Part shown: one piece after another, positions 11,035-19,771 of the stretch
How positions within the stretch are numbered: position 1 is the first letter of the stretch
Layout: the number at the start of each line of letters is the position of its first letter
From: Streptomyces sp. DG1A-41
GTDB taxonomy: Bacteria; Actinomycetota; Actinomycetes; Streptomycetales; Streptomycetaceae
DNA length: 64,000 nucleotides
Assembly (NCBI RefSeq): GCF_037055355.1
Contig: NZ_CP146350.1
Location: 2,069,001 to 2,133,000, forward strand
Direction of reading: 5' to 3'
The notes under the pieces: model-generated
What the model saw: the letters and a program-made list of their open reading frames with translations, nothing else
Told to the model about the DNA's origin: nothing
Databases searched by the model: none
Program-made: the position numbers and the translations under genes

Positions 11035-12342
11035 ATGCACGATGTACGCACCGTAAGGGCCCCCTCCATGCCGCGTCTCGCGGCAGCCTCGCTCGCCGGC
11101 ACGGCCATCGAGTTCTACGACTTCTTCGTCTACGGCACCGCGGCGGCCCTGATCCTGGGGCCGCTGTTCTTCCCGACCTTCTCGCCGTTGGCGGGGACGC
11201 TGGCCGCCTTCGCCACGTTCGGAGTGGGCTTCATCGCGCGGCCGCTGGGTTCGGTGCTGTTCGGGCACATCGGGGACCGGCGGGGGCGGCGACCTGTCCT
11301 CGTCGCCTCCCTCCTGCTGACCGGTGCCTCCACGGTCGCGGTCGGCTGCCTGCCGACGTACGAGACGATCGGCGTGGCCGCCCCTTTGCTGCTCCTGGTG
11401 CTGCGTTTCCTCCAAGGGCTGGGGCTCGGCGGGGAGTGGGGCGGGGCGGTGCTGCTGACGGTGGAGCACGCGCCCGCCGGGCGGCGCGGGCTGTGGTCGA
11501 GCTTCCCGCAGGTCGGGCCCGCGCTGGGGTTTCTGCTCGCCAACGGTGTGGTGCTGGGGCTGTCGGCGACGCTGTCCGAGGCGCAGTTCGCCTCGTGGGG
11601 GTGGCGGGTGCCGTTCTGGGCGGCGGGGGTACTGGCCGTGGTGGGGCTGTGGCTGCGTTCGTCGCTCGCCGAGAGCCCGAGTTTCCTCAAGATCGACGAC
11701 CACGCGCGCATGCCGCTCGTCGAGGTCCTGTGCGACCACTGGCGCCTGCTTCTCCTGACCGGCGGGGCGCTCGCGATCGGCTACGCGATCTTCTACGCCG
11801 TGACGACCTGGTCGCTCGCCTACGGGACGGAACGGCTGGGGGTGAGCCGCAGCGTCATGCTGACCTGCATCATGGGCGCCGTGGTCGTGAAGGGCGCGCT
11901 CACGCCGCTGGTGGCCCTGCTCGGGGACCGGTACGGCCGGCGCCCCCTGTGCCTGGCCGGGTGCGCGGCGGCCGCCCTGTGGATGTTCCCGATGGTCGCG
12001 CTCCTCGCCACCGGCGCGCCGCTGCCGATGTTCCTCGGCTTCCTCGGGGCGATGCTCGCGTTCATCACGATGTTCGCCGTGATCGCCGCGTATCTGCCGG
12101 AGCTGTACGAGCCGCGGGTGCGCTGCACGGGCGCCGCGGTCGGGTACAACCTCGGCGGGGTCCTCGGGGGCGCGCTCACACCGATCGTGGCGACGGCGCT
12201 GGCCGAGCAGGGCGGGCGGGTGCCCTGGGGCGTGGCCGCCTATCTGACGGTGATCGCACTGTTCAGCCTGGGGTGCTTCGCACTGCTGCCGGAGACGCGT
12301 CCGGTGCCGGTGGCGGCGGCTGCGGAGCCTGCTTCGGGGTGA
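11035..12342 (+). CDS. MFS transporter, metabolite:H+ symporter (MHS) type
   Basis: 435 residues, 12 TM helices. N-terminal LAGTAIEFYDFFVYGTAAAL and GHIGDRRGRRPVL (the loop 2-3 motif) are characteristic of the MHS group (ProP, KgtP, ShiA), which imports organic acids, betaines or shikimate with protons. The LQGLGLGGEWGGAVLL motif and central LLGDRYGRRPLCLAG repeat are also visible. Proximity to aroQ makes a shikimate-type substrate tempting, but that is only inference. It ends 21 nt before a strong hairpin and converges on the chaA remnant. Confidence 0.88.
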   Translation: MHDVRTVRAPSMPRLAAASLAGTAIEFYDFFVYGTAAALILGPLFFPTFSPLAGTLAAFATFGVGFIARPLGSVLFGHIGDRRGRRPVLVASLLLTGASTVAVGCLPTYETIGVAAPLLLLVLRFLQGLGLGGEWGGAVLLTVEHAPAGRRGLWSSFPQVGPALGFLLANGVVLGLSATLSEAQFASWGWRVPFWAAGVLAVVGLWLRSSLAESPSFLKIDDHARMPLVEVLCDHWRLLLLTGGALAIGYAIFYAVTTWSLAYGTERLGVSRSVMLTCIMGAVVVKGALTPLVALLGDRYGRRPLCLAGCAAAALWMFPMVALLATGAPLPMFLGFLGAMLAFITMFAVIAAYLPELYEPRVRCTGAAVGYNLGGVLGGALTPIVATALAEQGGRVPWGVAAYLTVIALFSLGCFALLPETRPVPVAAAAEPASG

Positions 12343-12363
12343 AGGGTGACCCTTGGCGGTGGT

Positions 12364-12395
12364 GCGCGTAAACGCTTGCGCGAGCGTTTACGCGC
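12364..12395. terminator. Intrinsic hairpin between MFS gene and chaA remnant
   Basis: Arms GCGCGTAAACGCT (12364-12376) and AGCGTTTACGCGC (12383-12395) around 6 nt, between convergent genes. The core AACGCT...AGCGTT also resembles a LacI-type operator, but its position favours a terminator. Confidence 0.7.
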
Positions 12396-12411
12396 TTCCA
12401 CGGTCGAGCGT

Positions 12412-13023
12412 CTACGGGTTGATCGCCAGCTTCAGATACGCCGCGAACAGCACCAGATGTAACCCGCCCTGGAGCGGCGTAACCCGGCCCGGTCCCACGG
12501 TCAGCGAGGCCACCACCACGGCCAGGGCGCGCAGCACCGTGTGCGTGGCGCCGAGGCCGAGCACCAGCGGGCCGGACAGCCAGACGGACGCGAGCGCGAC
12601 CGCGGGGATGGTCAGGCCGATGCCGGCCATGGCCGAGCCCAGGGCGAGGTCAAGGCTGGTCTGCACGCGGTCGCCGCGGAGCGCAGCGCGGCGATGGTCT
12701 CCGGGAGCAGCACCAGCAAGCGCGATGATCACCCCGACCGACGGCGTGGTGCAGCCCGGCGGCCTCCGCCCCGGACTCGATGGTGGGTGACACGATGGTG
12801 ACGGCCACGGCGAGGACGAGGGATCCGAACGGTTCGCCGACCCGGTGGGCCATCACCTCGGCGTGGTGCACGGCGGCCAGGACGGCTCCCGCGAGCACCA
12901 GGGTCACCGGCGCGACGACCGCGGCCGGCAGATCGCGCCCCGGGTGAGGATCAGCAGCACGGCCGCGAGCAAGGGCACCAGGGTCGTCCACTGCGCCGTG
13001 AGCGGGCTGCGCCGAGCGATCAC
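12412..13023 (-). pseudogene. Ca2+/H+ antiporter (ChaA/CaCA) remnant
   Basis: About 610 nt survive of a gene normally near 1.1 kb. From GTG 13023 an N-terminus LTAQWTTLVPLLAAVLL shifts frame near 12950 into APVTLVLAGAVLAAVHHAE and VGEPFGSLVLAVAVTI. This then jumps directly to VSPTIESGAEAAGL, with about 170 residues of the middle gone. Further indels near 12740 and 12672 move the frame again before DRVQTSLDLALGSAMAGIGLT and the end AAYLKLAINP at 12412. CaCA antiporters export Ca2+ by proton exchange; this one cannot form the paired alpha repeats needed. The mix of a large deletion and several small shifts looks like true decay. Confidence 0.85.
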
Positions 13024-13041
13024 GCGGTGATCGTCGCAGAC

Positions 13042-13082
13042 GTGAAGGGCCCCCGCACTCCGGTCGTGCGGAGTCCCTTCAC
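13042..13082 (-). terminator. Hairpin after the 13079-13486 gene
   Basis: GTGAAGGG (13042-13049) pairs with CCCTTCAC (13075-13082), with an inner CCGCAC/GTGCGG stem. It overlaps the stop codon of the upstream minus-strand gene and precedes the chaA remnant. Confidence 0.55.
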
Positions 13083-13486
13083 ACGTGCCGCGGGGCTACG
13101 CGCGTACGCGTGCGGCGGGGCTCCACGAACTCGCGCTCGTCCAGGAGGTCGCAGTTGGTGTACACCCGCTCGCCGATGCAGAGCGCGCCCAGTTGCTCCG
13201 CCATCCTGCTGGTCTCGGGGTCGTTGCTGTTGCGCATGGCCTCCTGGTAGGAATCGAACTCGATCAGAGCCAGACAGCGGCGCGGATTGTCTCGGTCCTT
13301 CAGAAGCATGCGCTGCGTGGGGCCGCCCGGCCGGTCGGTGAAGCATCTCCTCGCCTCCTCGAACACACGCTCCATCTCGTCCATGCGCTCGGTCTCGAAG
13401 TCGATGCTCTGTACGAACTTCTTGGCACCTCCGGCCGGCCACGGCGTCCCCGGGCCGGAGGACGCGCTCAAGAACCAAGCAAGCAC
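13079..13486 (-). CDS. Conserved hypothetical protein, start codon probably lost
   Basis: Up to 135 residues. The conserved body runs from KKFVQSIDFETERMDEM through RCLALIEFDSYQEAMRNSND to VYTNCDLLDER, an alpha/beta dimeric-barrel-like pattern seen as a short hypothetical protein in actinomycetes (family from memory). No ATG or GTG stands where the body starts; the DNA reads GGAGGT GCCAAGAAG, so the SD is present but the start codon is missing. The only in-frame start (GTG 13486) lies inside the terC terminator hairpin, so the first 20 residues are probably not natural. It may be silent. No function assigned. Confidence 0.5.
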   Translation of the reverse strand: MLAWFLSASSGPGTPWPAGGAKKFVQSIDFETERMDEMERVFEEARRCFTDRPGGPTQRMLLKDRDNPRRCLALIEFDSYQEAMRNSNDPETSRMAEQLGALCIGERVYTNCDLLDEREFVEPRRTRTRVAPRHV

Positions 13487-13532
13487 CGGGGCCGGTGATC
13501 GGCAATTCGCCGACCACCGGCCCCGGTGCTTG
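13480..13532 (-). terminator. Strong intrinsic terminator downstream of terC
   Basis: A 24-bp stem with one mismatch: 13480-13503 pairs with 13509-13532 across a 5-nt AATTC loop. It lies 22 nt past the terC stop. Confidence 0.85.
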
Positions 13533-13553
13533 TTGCTCCTACGTCCGACGTGG

Positions 13554-14555
13554 TCAGACGTCGACGCTGTCCTTCGGGGCGCCTTCGCCCTGCGCCTGCG
13601 CCGCCTCGGCCGCCGCCTGCTTCTTCGAAGCCCGCAGGCTGGTGATCGTGGTGATGATCAGGACGGAGCAGATCACGCCGAGCGAGACCGGAATGCTGAT
13701 CTCGGGCACGTGCACCCCGGACTCGTGCAGCGCGTGCAGCACCAGCTTCACGCCGATGAAGCCCAGGATGATCGACAGGCCGTAGCTGAGGTGGACCAGC
13801 TTCTTCAGCAGGCCGCCGATGAGGAAGTACAGCTGGCGCAGACCCATCAGCGCGAACGCGTTGGCCGTGAAGACGATGTAGGGGTCCTGCGTCAGGCCGA
13901 AGATCGCGGGGATGGAGTCGAGCGCGAACAGCACGTCCGTCGAGCCGATCGCGAGCATCACGACCAGCATCGGGGTCATGACCCGCTTGCCGTTCTCCTG
14001 GATCCACAGCTTGGTGCCGTGGTAGCGGTCGGCCACACCGAAGCGGCGCTCGGCGGCCTTGAGCAGCTTGTTCTCCTCGAACTCCTCGTCCTGCTCGTCC
14101 GCCCGGGCCTCCTGGATGAGCTTCCAGGCGGTCCAGATCAGGAAAGCGCCGAAGAGGTAGAAGACCCAGGAGAAGCTGGCGAGGATCGCCGCGCCCGCGG
14201 CGATGAAGATGGCCCGCAGGACCAGGGCTATGAGGACACCGATCAGAAGTACGCGCTGCTGGTACTGCGAGGGCACCGCGAACTTCGCCATGATCAGGAC
14301 GAAGACGAAGAGATTGTCGACGCTCAGCGACTTCTCGGTGATGAAGCCCGCGAAGAACTCGCCGGCGGGCTGGCCGCCGCCGAAGATGAGGAGGCCGAGC
14401 CCGAAGAGCGCGGCCAGAACGATCCAGACGACCGTCCAGATCCCGGCTTCCTTGATCGACACGTCGTGCGGCTTGCGGCCGATGAAGAAGTCGACCGCGA
14501 TCAGGGCTGCGAGCCCCACGATCGTCAGGACCCATAGGGTCACGGAAACATCCAC
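13554..14555 (-). CDS. TerC family integral membrane protein (Alx/MeeF-like)
   Basis: 333 residues with about nine TM helices. The family motifs are clear: TEKSLSVDNLFVFVLIM in the first half and MLAIGSTDVLFALDSIPAIFG in the second, each with the paired Asp residues lining the transport path. TerC proteins of this type export Mn2+ or load exported metalloproteins, and are linked to tellurite and metal stress. The start is GTG 14555 behind GGAGG; longer upstream frames run through the leader RNA. The leader carries a probable yybP-ykoY manganese riboswitch whose 3' strand can pair with this SD. Terminator at 13480-13532. Confidence 0.92.
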   Translation of the reverse strand: MDVSVTLWVLTIVGLAALIAVDFFIGRKPHDVSIKEAGIWTVVWIVLAALFGLGLLIFGGGQPAGEFFAGFITEKSLSVDNLFVFVLIMAKFAVPSQYQQRVLLIGVLIALVLRAIFIAAGAAILASFSWVFYLFGAFLIWTAWKLIQEARADEQDEEFEENKLLKAAERRFGVADRYHGTKLWIQENGKRVMTPMLVVMLAIGSTDVLFALDSIPAIFGLTQDPYIVFTANAFALMGLRQLYFLIGGLLKKLVHLSYGLSIILGFIGVKLVLHALHESGVHVPEISIPVSLGVICSVLIITTITSLRASKKQAAAEAAQAQGEGAPKDSVDV

Positions 14556-14698
14556 TGCGCCTCCGGCAGTCGTAACGGCAAATGTCAGCGTCGTCGCTGC
14601 CGGAGGTCTCTTCCACCCAAGGATGGGCCGACGCCCCGGGATCTGGCCTGATCCGTATTGACGGGGACGCCGCAGCAGACAGGGAGTACTCCCCTCCG
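14556..14698 (-). ncRNA. Probable yybP-ykoY (Mn2+) riboswitch with translational switch
   Basis: Leader of terC. Aptamer about 14698-14601: P1 CGGAGG (14698-14693) with CCTCCG (14606-14601), the conserved GGGGAGTA segment after the 5' P1 strand, a GTCAATACG segment, and GAGACC just before the 3' P1 strand. These are the signature elements of the Mn2+-sensing yybP-ykoY class, which often precedes terC. The 3' P1 strand belongs to CCTCCGGCAG (14606-14597), an exact complement of CTGCCGGAGG (14569-14560) that contains the terC SD. Metal-bound P1 would free the SD; without metal the SD is masked. Motif match made by eye, not by covariance model. Confidence 0.65.
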
Positions 14699-14777
14699 TG
14701 CCGATAACAGTACCGCAATCACCAAGAAAAGGTAAAGTACTTGGTAAAAGAGAGGCCAAAACGCCTGGTCAGATGCT

Positions 14778-16793
14778 TTACGCACCCTTGGTGCGGGCGA
14801 CCGCGACCTGGGCGAGCACCTGCTGGAGGACCTGGCTGCCCGGCGGCACGAGCGAGGGCTCGTACGTCCAGGCGTGACCGACCCACGGGTCGGCGAGATG
14901 GTCGTCGGGCACCGGTGTCAGTCGCAGCAGCGAACGCCACAACGGGTCGAGCAAAGGCCCGTATCCGGAGGACTCCTCGCGGTCCGCCACCATCATCAGG
15001 TGGACGCCGAAGGCGGGACCCTCGTCGGCGAGGTAGCGCAACTGGTTCACGGCCCGGTCGTCGAAGCCGTGCGGGAAGTCGTTGACGATCAGCAACTGCT
15101 GTGAGGTGTCGAAGCCGGGCGGGAGGGAGTCGGCGGCCCCTCCCCGCACCGCCATCTGCACCAGGTCGACTTGCTGGATGAGCCGGGTCAGCACGTCCGT
15201 CACGCCTGCGGCGCCGAGCGCGGGCGGGGCCGCGAGCACACCGGTCTGCACGAGGGGTGCGAGCGGTTGCGCGCCCGAGCCGGCCGGGTCGATGACGTGG
15301 ACGGTGAACTCCCCCGCCGGGTAGACGGCGAGCAGCCGTGCCGCGTGCGCGACCGCCGTCTCCAGAGCGAGACGCCCCAGGGTGTGCGAGTCCGCGAAGG
15401 AACCGTCGGACGATCCGGTCCGGCCGCTGTCGATCCACAAACCGCGCTCCAGCGGCAGCCGGACCAGCATCGGAATGCGGATCCGGTCGGCCTCGGGGAG
15501 ATGGAGGTCACCCAGGCGCAGGGCCATGGGGATCTCCATCGGTACCCGGTAGTTGTGCCAGACGGGGCTGTCCCAACGGGCATACGCCGGGGGGAGAGCC
15601 GGTTCGACGACCTCGGCCTCGGCCGTGAGCTGGGCGAGGTCCCGGTCGAGGGCCTGGCTGGCCTGGGCGACGAGCTGGGCGTGCCGGGCACGGGCCGCCT
15701 CGCGGGCGGCGTCGCCCTGTCCGCCGATCCGGCCCCGCGGGTCGGAGAGGACCTGTTCGAGCTCCTTGTCCATGCGGGACTCGGCGAAGTCGACGGCGCT
15801 GCGGTATGCGGCGGTGCTGCGGGCCAGGTCCTCGAACATGCCCCACACCTGGTTGTAGAGCCGCTCGTCCATGGACCAGCCGGTCGCGTCGCCGGCGACG
15901 GGCTGTGCGGACTGTCCGGGTGCGGCCGGGGGTGCGGTGGGCGGCGGGGGCGGAGCGGCGTTCTGGCGGCGCGGGTGGCTGTAGTCGACCGGACCGCCCG
16001 CGGTGGGCGGGGACGGCTGGGTGACAGCGTCGGGTTCCGGCGCCGCGCCGGAATACGACGGCTGCCGCGGCGCGGGCTGCCCCGGCCCGCCGGGCGTGTG
16101 ACCGCCGTACGGCGGCATCGGTGATGCCTGGCCCGGCTGAGGAGCGATACCGCCCTGGTCCGGGCCGAGGGCCGGGGCCGCCGCCTGCCGGGAGCGGTCG
16201 CCGTCCGCCGTGCGCGGCGGGGGCGCCTGCACCGAGCGGGCCACCCCTTGGGCCACCGCGTCGTCGATGCTGTCGGCGAGCTGGTGGGCCTGGGGCAGGC
16301 CCTGGTCGGTGAGGAGTTCGGCGAGGCCGCCCGCGTACCCCTGGCCGACGGCACGCACCTTCCAGGCGCCCTGCCTGCGGTAGAGCTCCAGGGCGACGAC
16401 CGCCGACTCGGCCTCCAGGCCGGTGATGGTGTAGCTGGCGATCTCGGCACCGTCGAGGCCGGTGACGGCGACGAACGGGGCGGCCACGGCGCCGAAGCGG
16501 ACCGGGCTCGCCCCGGCGGCGGGCAGGGCGAGCAGCACGCCGACACGGTGGGCGGCCTCCGGCACGGCGTCCAGATCCACCGCGAGGCGATGGTCGGCGG
16601 CGGCCTGCCGGGAGACCTCGAGCCCCGGCTGGGTGGGCGCGCCCGGGTGGGCGACCCACTCCACGCCGTGGATCCGGCCGCTTTCGTCGCTGAACGCGGC
16701 CGCGGCCACGATCGGCGTGCCGGCCGAGATCCGGATCTCGAGACGGGCCTGGGAGAGCGCGTGGTTCTGCCCCCGCACCAGCTCGGCCGTCAT
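14778..16793 (-). CDS. TerD-domain protein with FtsK-like C-terminal domain
   Basis: 671 residues in three parts. Residues about 1-190 are a TerD (TDP) domain: ELVRGQNHAL, VGVLLALPAAG, IASYTITGLEAESAVVALELYRR, VGQGYAGGLAELL. About 190-330 is a Pro/Gly/Gln-rich linker. The rest resembles a FtsK/EccC-type ATPase fold: RIPMLVRLPLERGLWIDSG, AVYPAGEFTVHVIDPAG, Walker B-like QQLLIVNDFPHGF and FGVHLMMVADREE. The usual Walker A lysine is absent (SGRTGSSDGSF instead), so it may be a non-hydrolysing scaffold. The start is ATG 16793 behind GGGGAGAAGG. It follows the 192-residue TerD gene by 76 nt, likely one operon. Confidence 0.8.
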   Translation of the reverse strand: MTAELVRGQNHALSQARLEIRISAGTPIVAAAAFSDESGRIHGVEWVAHPGAPTQPGLEVSRQAAADHRLAVDLDAVPEAAHRVGVLLALPAAGASPVRFGAVAAPFVAVTGLDGAEIASYTITGLEAESAVVALELYRRQGAWKVRAVGQGYAGGLAELLTDQGLPQAHQLADSIDDAVAQGVARSVQAPPPRTADGDRSRQAAAPALGPDQGGIAPQPGQASPMPPYGGHTPGGPGQPAPRQPSYSGAAPEPDAVTQPSPPTAGGPVDYSHPRRQNAAPPPPPTAPPAAPGQSAQPVAGDATGWSMDERLYNQVWGMFEDLARSTAAYRSAVDFAESRMDKELEQVLSDPRGRIGGQGDAAREAARARHAQLVAQASQALDRDLAQLTAEAEVVEPALPPAYARWDSPVWHNYRVPMEIPMALRLGDLHLPEADRIRIPMLVRLPLERGLWIDSGRTGSSDGSFADSHTLGRLALETAVAHAARLLAVYPAGEFTVHVIDPAGSGAQPLAPLVQTGVLAAPPALGAAGVTDVLTRLIQQVDLVQMAVRGGAADSLPPGFDTSQQLLIVNDFPHGFDDRAVNQLRYLADEGPAFGVHLMMVADREESSGYGPLLDPLWRSLLRLTPVPDDHLADPWVGHAWTYEPSLVPPGSQVLQQVLAQVAVARTKGA

Positions 16794-16869
16794 CGCCTTC
16801 TCCCCCTGTGTCGTTGTGTGGTGTCGTGTGCCGCTCACCGGCCCGCCCCGGCCGGTCGCCCCCGGGGCC

Positions 16870-17448
16870 TCAGAGGACGGGCAGGATCGCCGGCATCAGG
16901 TCCTGGAAGGTACGGCCGTTGGCCGGGTTGCCGAGGGCCGTCATCGTCCAGCCCTGGCCCGAGCGGTGCACCTTGGCCATGATCTGGGCCGTGTACTGGC
17001 CGCCGCCGGCCAGGGTGTAGCGGGCGAGCTCCTGGCCGTTGGTCTCGTCGACCAGGCGGCAGAACGCGTTCTGCACCTCCTGGAACGTCTGGCCCGTGAA
17101 GGAGTTCACGGTGAAGACGATCTGGTCGATGTGGACCGGGACGCGTGACAGGTCGACGAGGATCGCCTCGTCGTCGCCGCCCTGGCCGACACCGCCGACG
17201 AGGTTGTCGCCGGTGTGGCGCACCGAGCCGTCGTCGCTCACCAGGTGGCGGAAGAAGACGACGTCGACCGGCTGCTTGTCGGCGAACAGGACGGCCGAGG
17301 CGTCGAGGTCGACCTCTCGCGTACGCGAGCCGAACAGGCCGCGCCGGGGAGCCGCCTGCCAGCCGAGACCCATGCGCACCGCGGTCAGGCTGCCGCCGTC
17401 GTTCTTCTGCAGACTGATGGCCTGACCCTTGGTCATGTTGACGGTCAC
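16870..17448 (-). CDS. TerD family protein
   Basis: 192 residues, a single TerD domain. It starts (GTG 17448) MTVNMTKGQAISLQKND and includes the Ca2+-binding strands VDLDASAVLF, HTGDNLVGG and GDDEAILVDLSRVP, plus IVFTVNSFTGQTFQEV. TerD proteins bind Ca2+ and take part in tellurite resistance, phage inhibition and general stress response. In Streptomyces homologues affect differentiation and Ca2+ signalling. The upstream region holds a near-perfect DNA-damage promoter motif (17503-17525), so this operon may be induced with uvrA and uvrB, a link I infer. The next gene downstream is a larger TerD fusion. Confidence 0.93.
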   Translation of the reverse strand: MTVNMTKGQAISLQKNDGGSLTAVRMGLGWQAAPRRGLFGSRTREVDLDASAVLFADKQPVDVVFFRHLVSDDGSVRHTGDNLVGGVGQGGDDEAILVDLSRVPVHIDQIVFTVNSFTGQTFQEVQNAFCRLVDETNGQELARYTLAGGGQYTAQIMAKVHRSGQGWTMTALGNPANGRTFQDLMPAILPVL

Positions 17449-17502
17449 GCGCTGATCCCCTCTCGGACGTCCCCTGTTGCCGCGCAGTCGCGGTTGTTCA
17501 GA

Positions 17503-17525
17503 ACCCTACGCAGGTGCACTGACAG
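17503..17525 (-). promoter_or_regulatory. RecA-NDp-like damage promoter upstream of terD operon
   Basis: Minus strand CTGTCAGTG (17525-17517), 8 nt, TAGGGT (17508-17503). One mismatch to the TTGTCAGTG box with exact N8 spacing and a TAnnnT -10. Predicted start near 17496, about 48 nt before GTG 17448. Confidence 0.65.
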
Positions 17526-17586
17526 TGACGTACCCCGGTCCGCGCTTTGTGTCGGTCTTGCAACACTGCGCGTACGCGGTCCGCTG

Positions 17587-19731
17587 TCAGGCCAGGCCCG
17601 CCTCCTTCATCTGGCGCAGTTCCTTCTTCATCTCGGAGACCTCGTCGCGCAGCCGGGCCGCGATCTCGAACTGGAGATCCGCGGCGGCGGCCCGCATGCG
17701 TGCGGTGAGTTCCTCGATCTGCTCGCTGAGTTCGGCCGCGGGGCGGTCGGTCGGCACCGTCTCCTTGGCCTTGCCCCTGCCCTTGGCCGGCTTGGCGCCC
17801 TCGGCGGTCCTGCCAAGGGAGGGCACGGGCGACTTGGTGCCACCGCCGTCCTTCTTCGCCTTGCGGTAGCCCGAGCCCAGCAGCTGCTCGGTGTCGATGT
17901 CCTCGCGGGCGATCTGCGCGACGATGTCGTTGATCTTCTTGCGGAGCGGCTGGGGGTCGATGCCCCGCTCCTTGTTGTACGCGACCTGCTTCTCCCGGCG
18001 CCGGTTGGTCTCGTCGATGGCCTTCGCCATCGCCGGGGTGATCTTGTCGGCGAACATGTGGACCTGGCCGGAGACGTTGCGTGCGGCGCGGCCGATGGTC
18101 TGGATCAGGGAGGTGCCGGAGCGCAGGAAGCCTTCCTTGTCGGCGTCCAGGATCGCCACCAGGGACACCTCGGGCAGGTCGAGGCCCTCCCGCAGGAGGT
18201 TGATGCCGACCAGCACGTCGTACTCGCCGGCGCGCAGCTCACGCAGGAGTTCGACGCGGCGCAGGGTGTCGACGTCGCTGTGCAGATAGCGCACCTGGAT
18301 GCCCAACTCCAGGAAGTAGTCCGTGAGGTCCTCGGCCATCTTCTTGGTGAGCGTGGTGACCAGGACGCGCTCGTCCTTCTCGGTGCGCTGCCGGATCTCG
18401 TGCACCAGGTCGTCGATCTGCCCCTCGGTGGGCTTGACGACGACTTCCGGGTCGACGAGGCCGGTGGGGCGGATGATCTGCTCGACGACTCCGTCCGAGC
18501 GGGAGAGCTCGTAGGCTCCCGGGGTCGCCGACAGGTAGACCGTCTGGCCGATGCGCTCCTGGAACTCCTCCCACTTCAGGGGGCGGTTGTCCAGGGCGGA
18601 GGGCAGCCGGAAGCCGTGGTCGACGAGGGTGCGCTTGCGGGAGGCGTCGCCCTCGTACATGGCGCCGATCTGCGGGACCGTGACGTGCGACTCGTCGATG
18701 ACGAGGAGGAAGTCGTCCGGGAAGTAGTCCAGCAGGGTGTTGGGCGGGGAGCCGGGCAGGCGGCCGTCGAAGTGCATCGAGTAGTTCTCCACGCCGGAGC
18801 AGGAGCCGATCTGGCGGAGCATCTCGATGTCGTACGTCGTGCGCATCCTCAGGCGCTGGGCCTCCAGGAGCTTGCCCTGCTTCTCCAGTTCGGCGAGGCG
18901 CTCGCCCAGCTCCTTCTCGATGTCGTTGACGGCCCGCTCCAGGCGCTCGGGCCCTGCGACGTAGTGGGAGGCCGGGAAGACGTACAGCTGCTGGTCGTCG
19001 CTGATGATCTCGCCGGTGACCGGGTGCAGCGTGGACAGCGCCTCGATCTCGTCGCCGAACATCTCGATGCGGACGGCCAGCTCCTCGTAGACCGGGAAGA
19101 TCTCGATGGTGTCGCCGCGGACGCGGAAGGTGCCGCGGGTGAAAGCCATGTCGTTGCGCGTGTACTGGATGTCCACGAAGCGGCGCAGCAGCTCGTCGCG
19201 GTCGTGTTCCTCGCCGACACGGAGGGGGACCATGCGGTCCACGTACTCCTGCGGCGTACCCAGGCCGTAGATGCAGGAGACCGAGGCGACCACGACGACG
19301 TCGCGGCGGGTGAGCAGCGAGTTGGTCGCGGAGTGGCGAAGGCGCTCGACCTCCTCGTTGATCGAGGAGTCCTTCTCGATGTAGGTGTCCGACTGCGGGA
19401 CGTAGGCCTCGGGCTGGTAGTAGTCGTAGTACGAGACGAAGTACTCGACGGCGTTGTTCGGGAGCAGCTCCCGGAACTCGTTCGCCAGCTGGGCGGCAAG
19501 CGTCTTGTTCGGCGCCATCACGAGCGTGGGGCGCTGGAGCTTCTCGATCATCCACGCGGTGGTGGCGGACTTGCCGGTGCCGGTCGCGCCCAGGAGGACG
19601 ACGTCCTTCTCGCCCGCCTGGATGCGTTGGGCGAGCTCGGCGATGGCCGTCGGCTGGTCGCCGCTCGGCTGGTAGGGGCTGACGACCTCGAAGGGCGCCA
19701 CCGTGCGTTCGATGTGGGAAACGGGCCGCAT
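17587..19731 (-). CDS. uvrB: UvrB, excinuclease ABC subunit B
   Basis: 714 residues. UvrB is the helicase-like damage-verifying subunit of nucleotide excision repair. Visible: [16 protein letters not shown] (Q-motif area), Walker A GATGTGKS (48-55), the [19 protein letters not shown] beta-hairpin that probes damage, [11 protein letters not shown]alker B, helicase motifs V-VI ([29 protein letters not shown]) and the C-terminal UvrC-binding segment [20 protein letters not shown]. The start ATG 19731 is chosen because a damage-type promoter puts the transcript start right at this A; GTG 19761 lies inside that promoter. It is the likely partner of uvrA at 1.8-4.9 kb. Confidence 0.98.
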   Translation of the reverse strand: MRPVSHIERTVAPFEVVSPYQPSGDQPTAIAELAQRIQAGEKDVVLLGATGTGKSATTAWMIEKLQRPTLVMAPNKTLAAQLANEFRELLPNNAVEYFVSYYDYYQPEAYVPQSDTYIEKDSSINEEVERLRHSATNSLLTRRDVVVVASVSCIYGLGTPQEYVDRMVPLRVGEEHDRDELLRRFVDIQYTRNDMAFTRGTFRVRGDTIEIFPVYEELAVRIEMFGDEIEALSTLHPVTGEIISDDQQLYVFPASHYVAGPERLERAVNDIEKELGERLAELEKQGKLLEAQRLRMRTTYDIEMLRQIGSCSGVENYSMHFDGRLPGSPPNTLLDYFPDDFLLVIDESHVTVPQIGAMYEGDASRKRTLVDHGFRLPSALDNRPLKWEEFQERIGQTVYLSATPGAYELSRSDGVVEQIIRPTGLVDPEVVVKPTEGQIDDLVHEIRQRTEKDERVLVTTLTKKMAEDLTDYFLELGIQVRYLHSDVDTLRRVELLRELRAGEYDVLVGINLLREGLDLPEVSLVAILDADKEGFLRSGTSLIQTIGRAARNVSGQVHMFADKITPAMAKAIDETNRRREKQVAYNKERGIDPQPLRKKINDIVAQIAREDIDTEQLLGSGYRKAKKDGGGTKSPVPSLGRTAEGAKPAKGRGKAKETVPTDRPAAELSEQIEELTARMRAAAADLQFEIAARLRDEVSEMKKELRQMKEAGLA

Positions 19732-19738
19732 GGGTTCC

Positions 19739-19761
19739 ACCGTACGACCCCGCACTGACAA
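19739..19761 (-). promoter_or_regulatory. RecA-independent DNA-damage promoter of uvrB (leaderless)
   Basis: Minus strand TTGTCAGTG (19761-19753), N8, TACGGT (19744-19739). Predicted transcription start at or next to the ATG at 19731. Confidence 0.85.
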
Positions 19762-19771
19762 CGGGCTCCGA

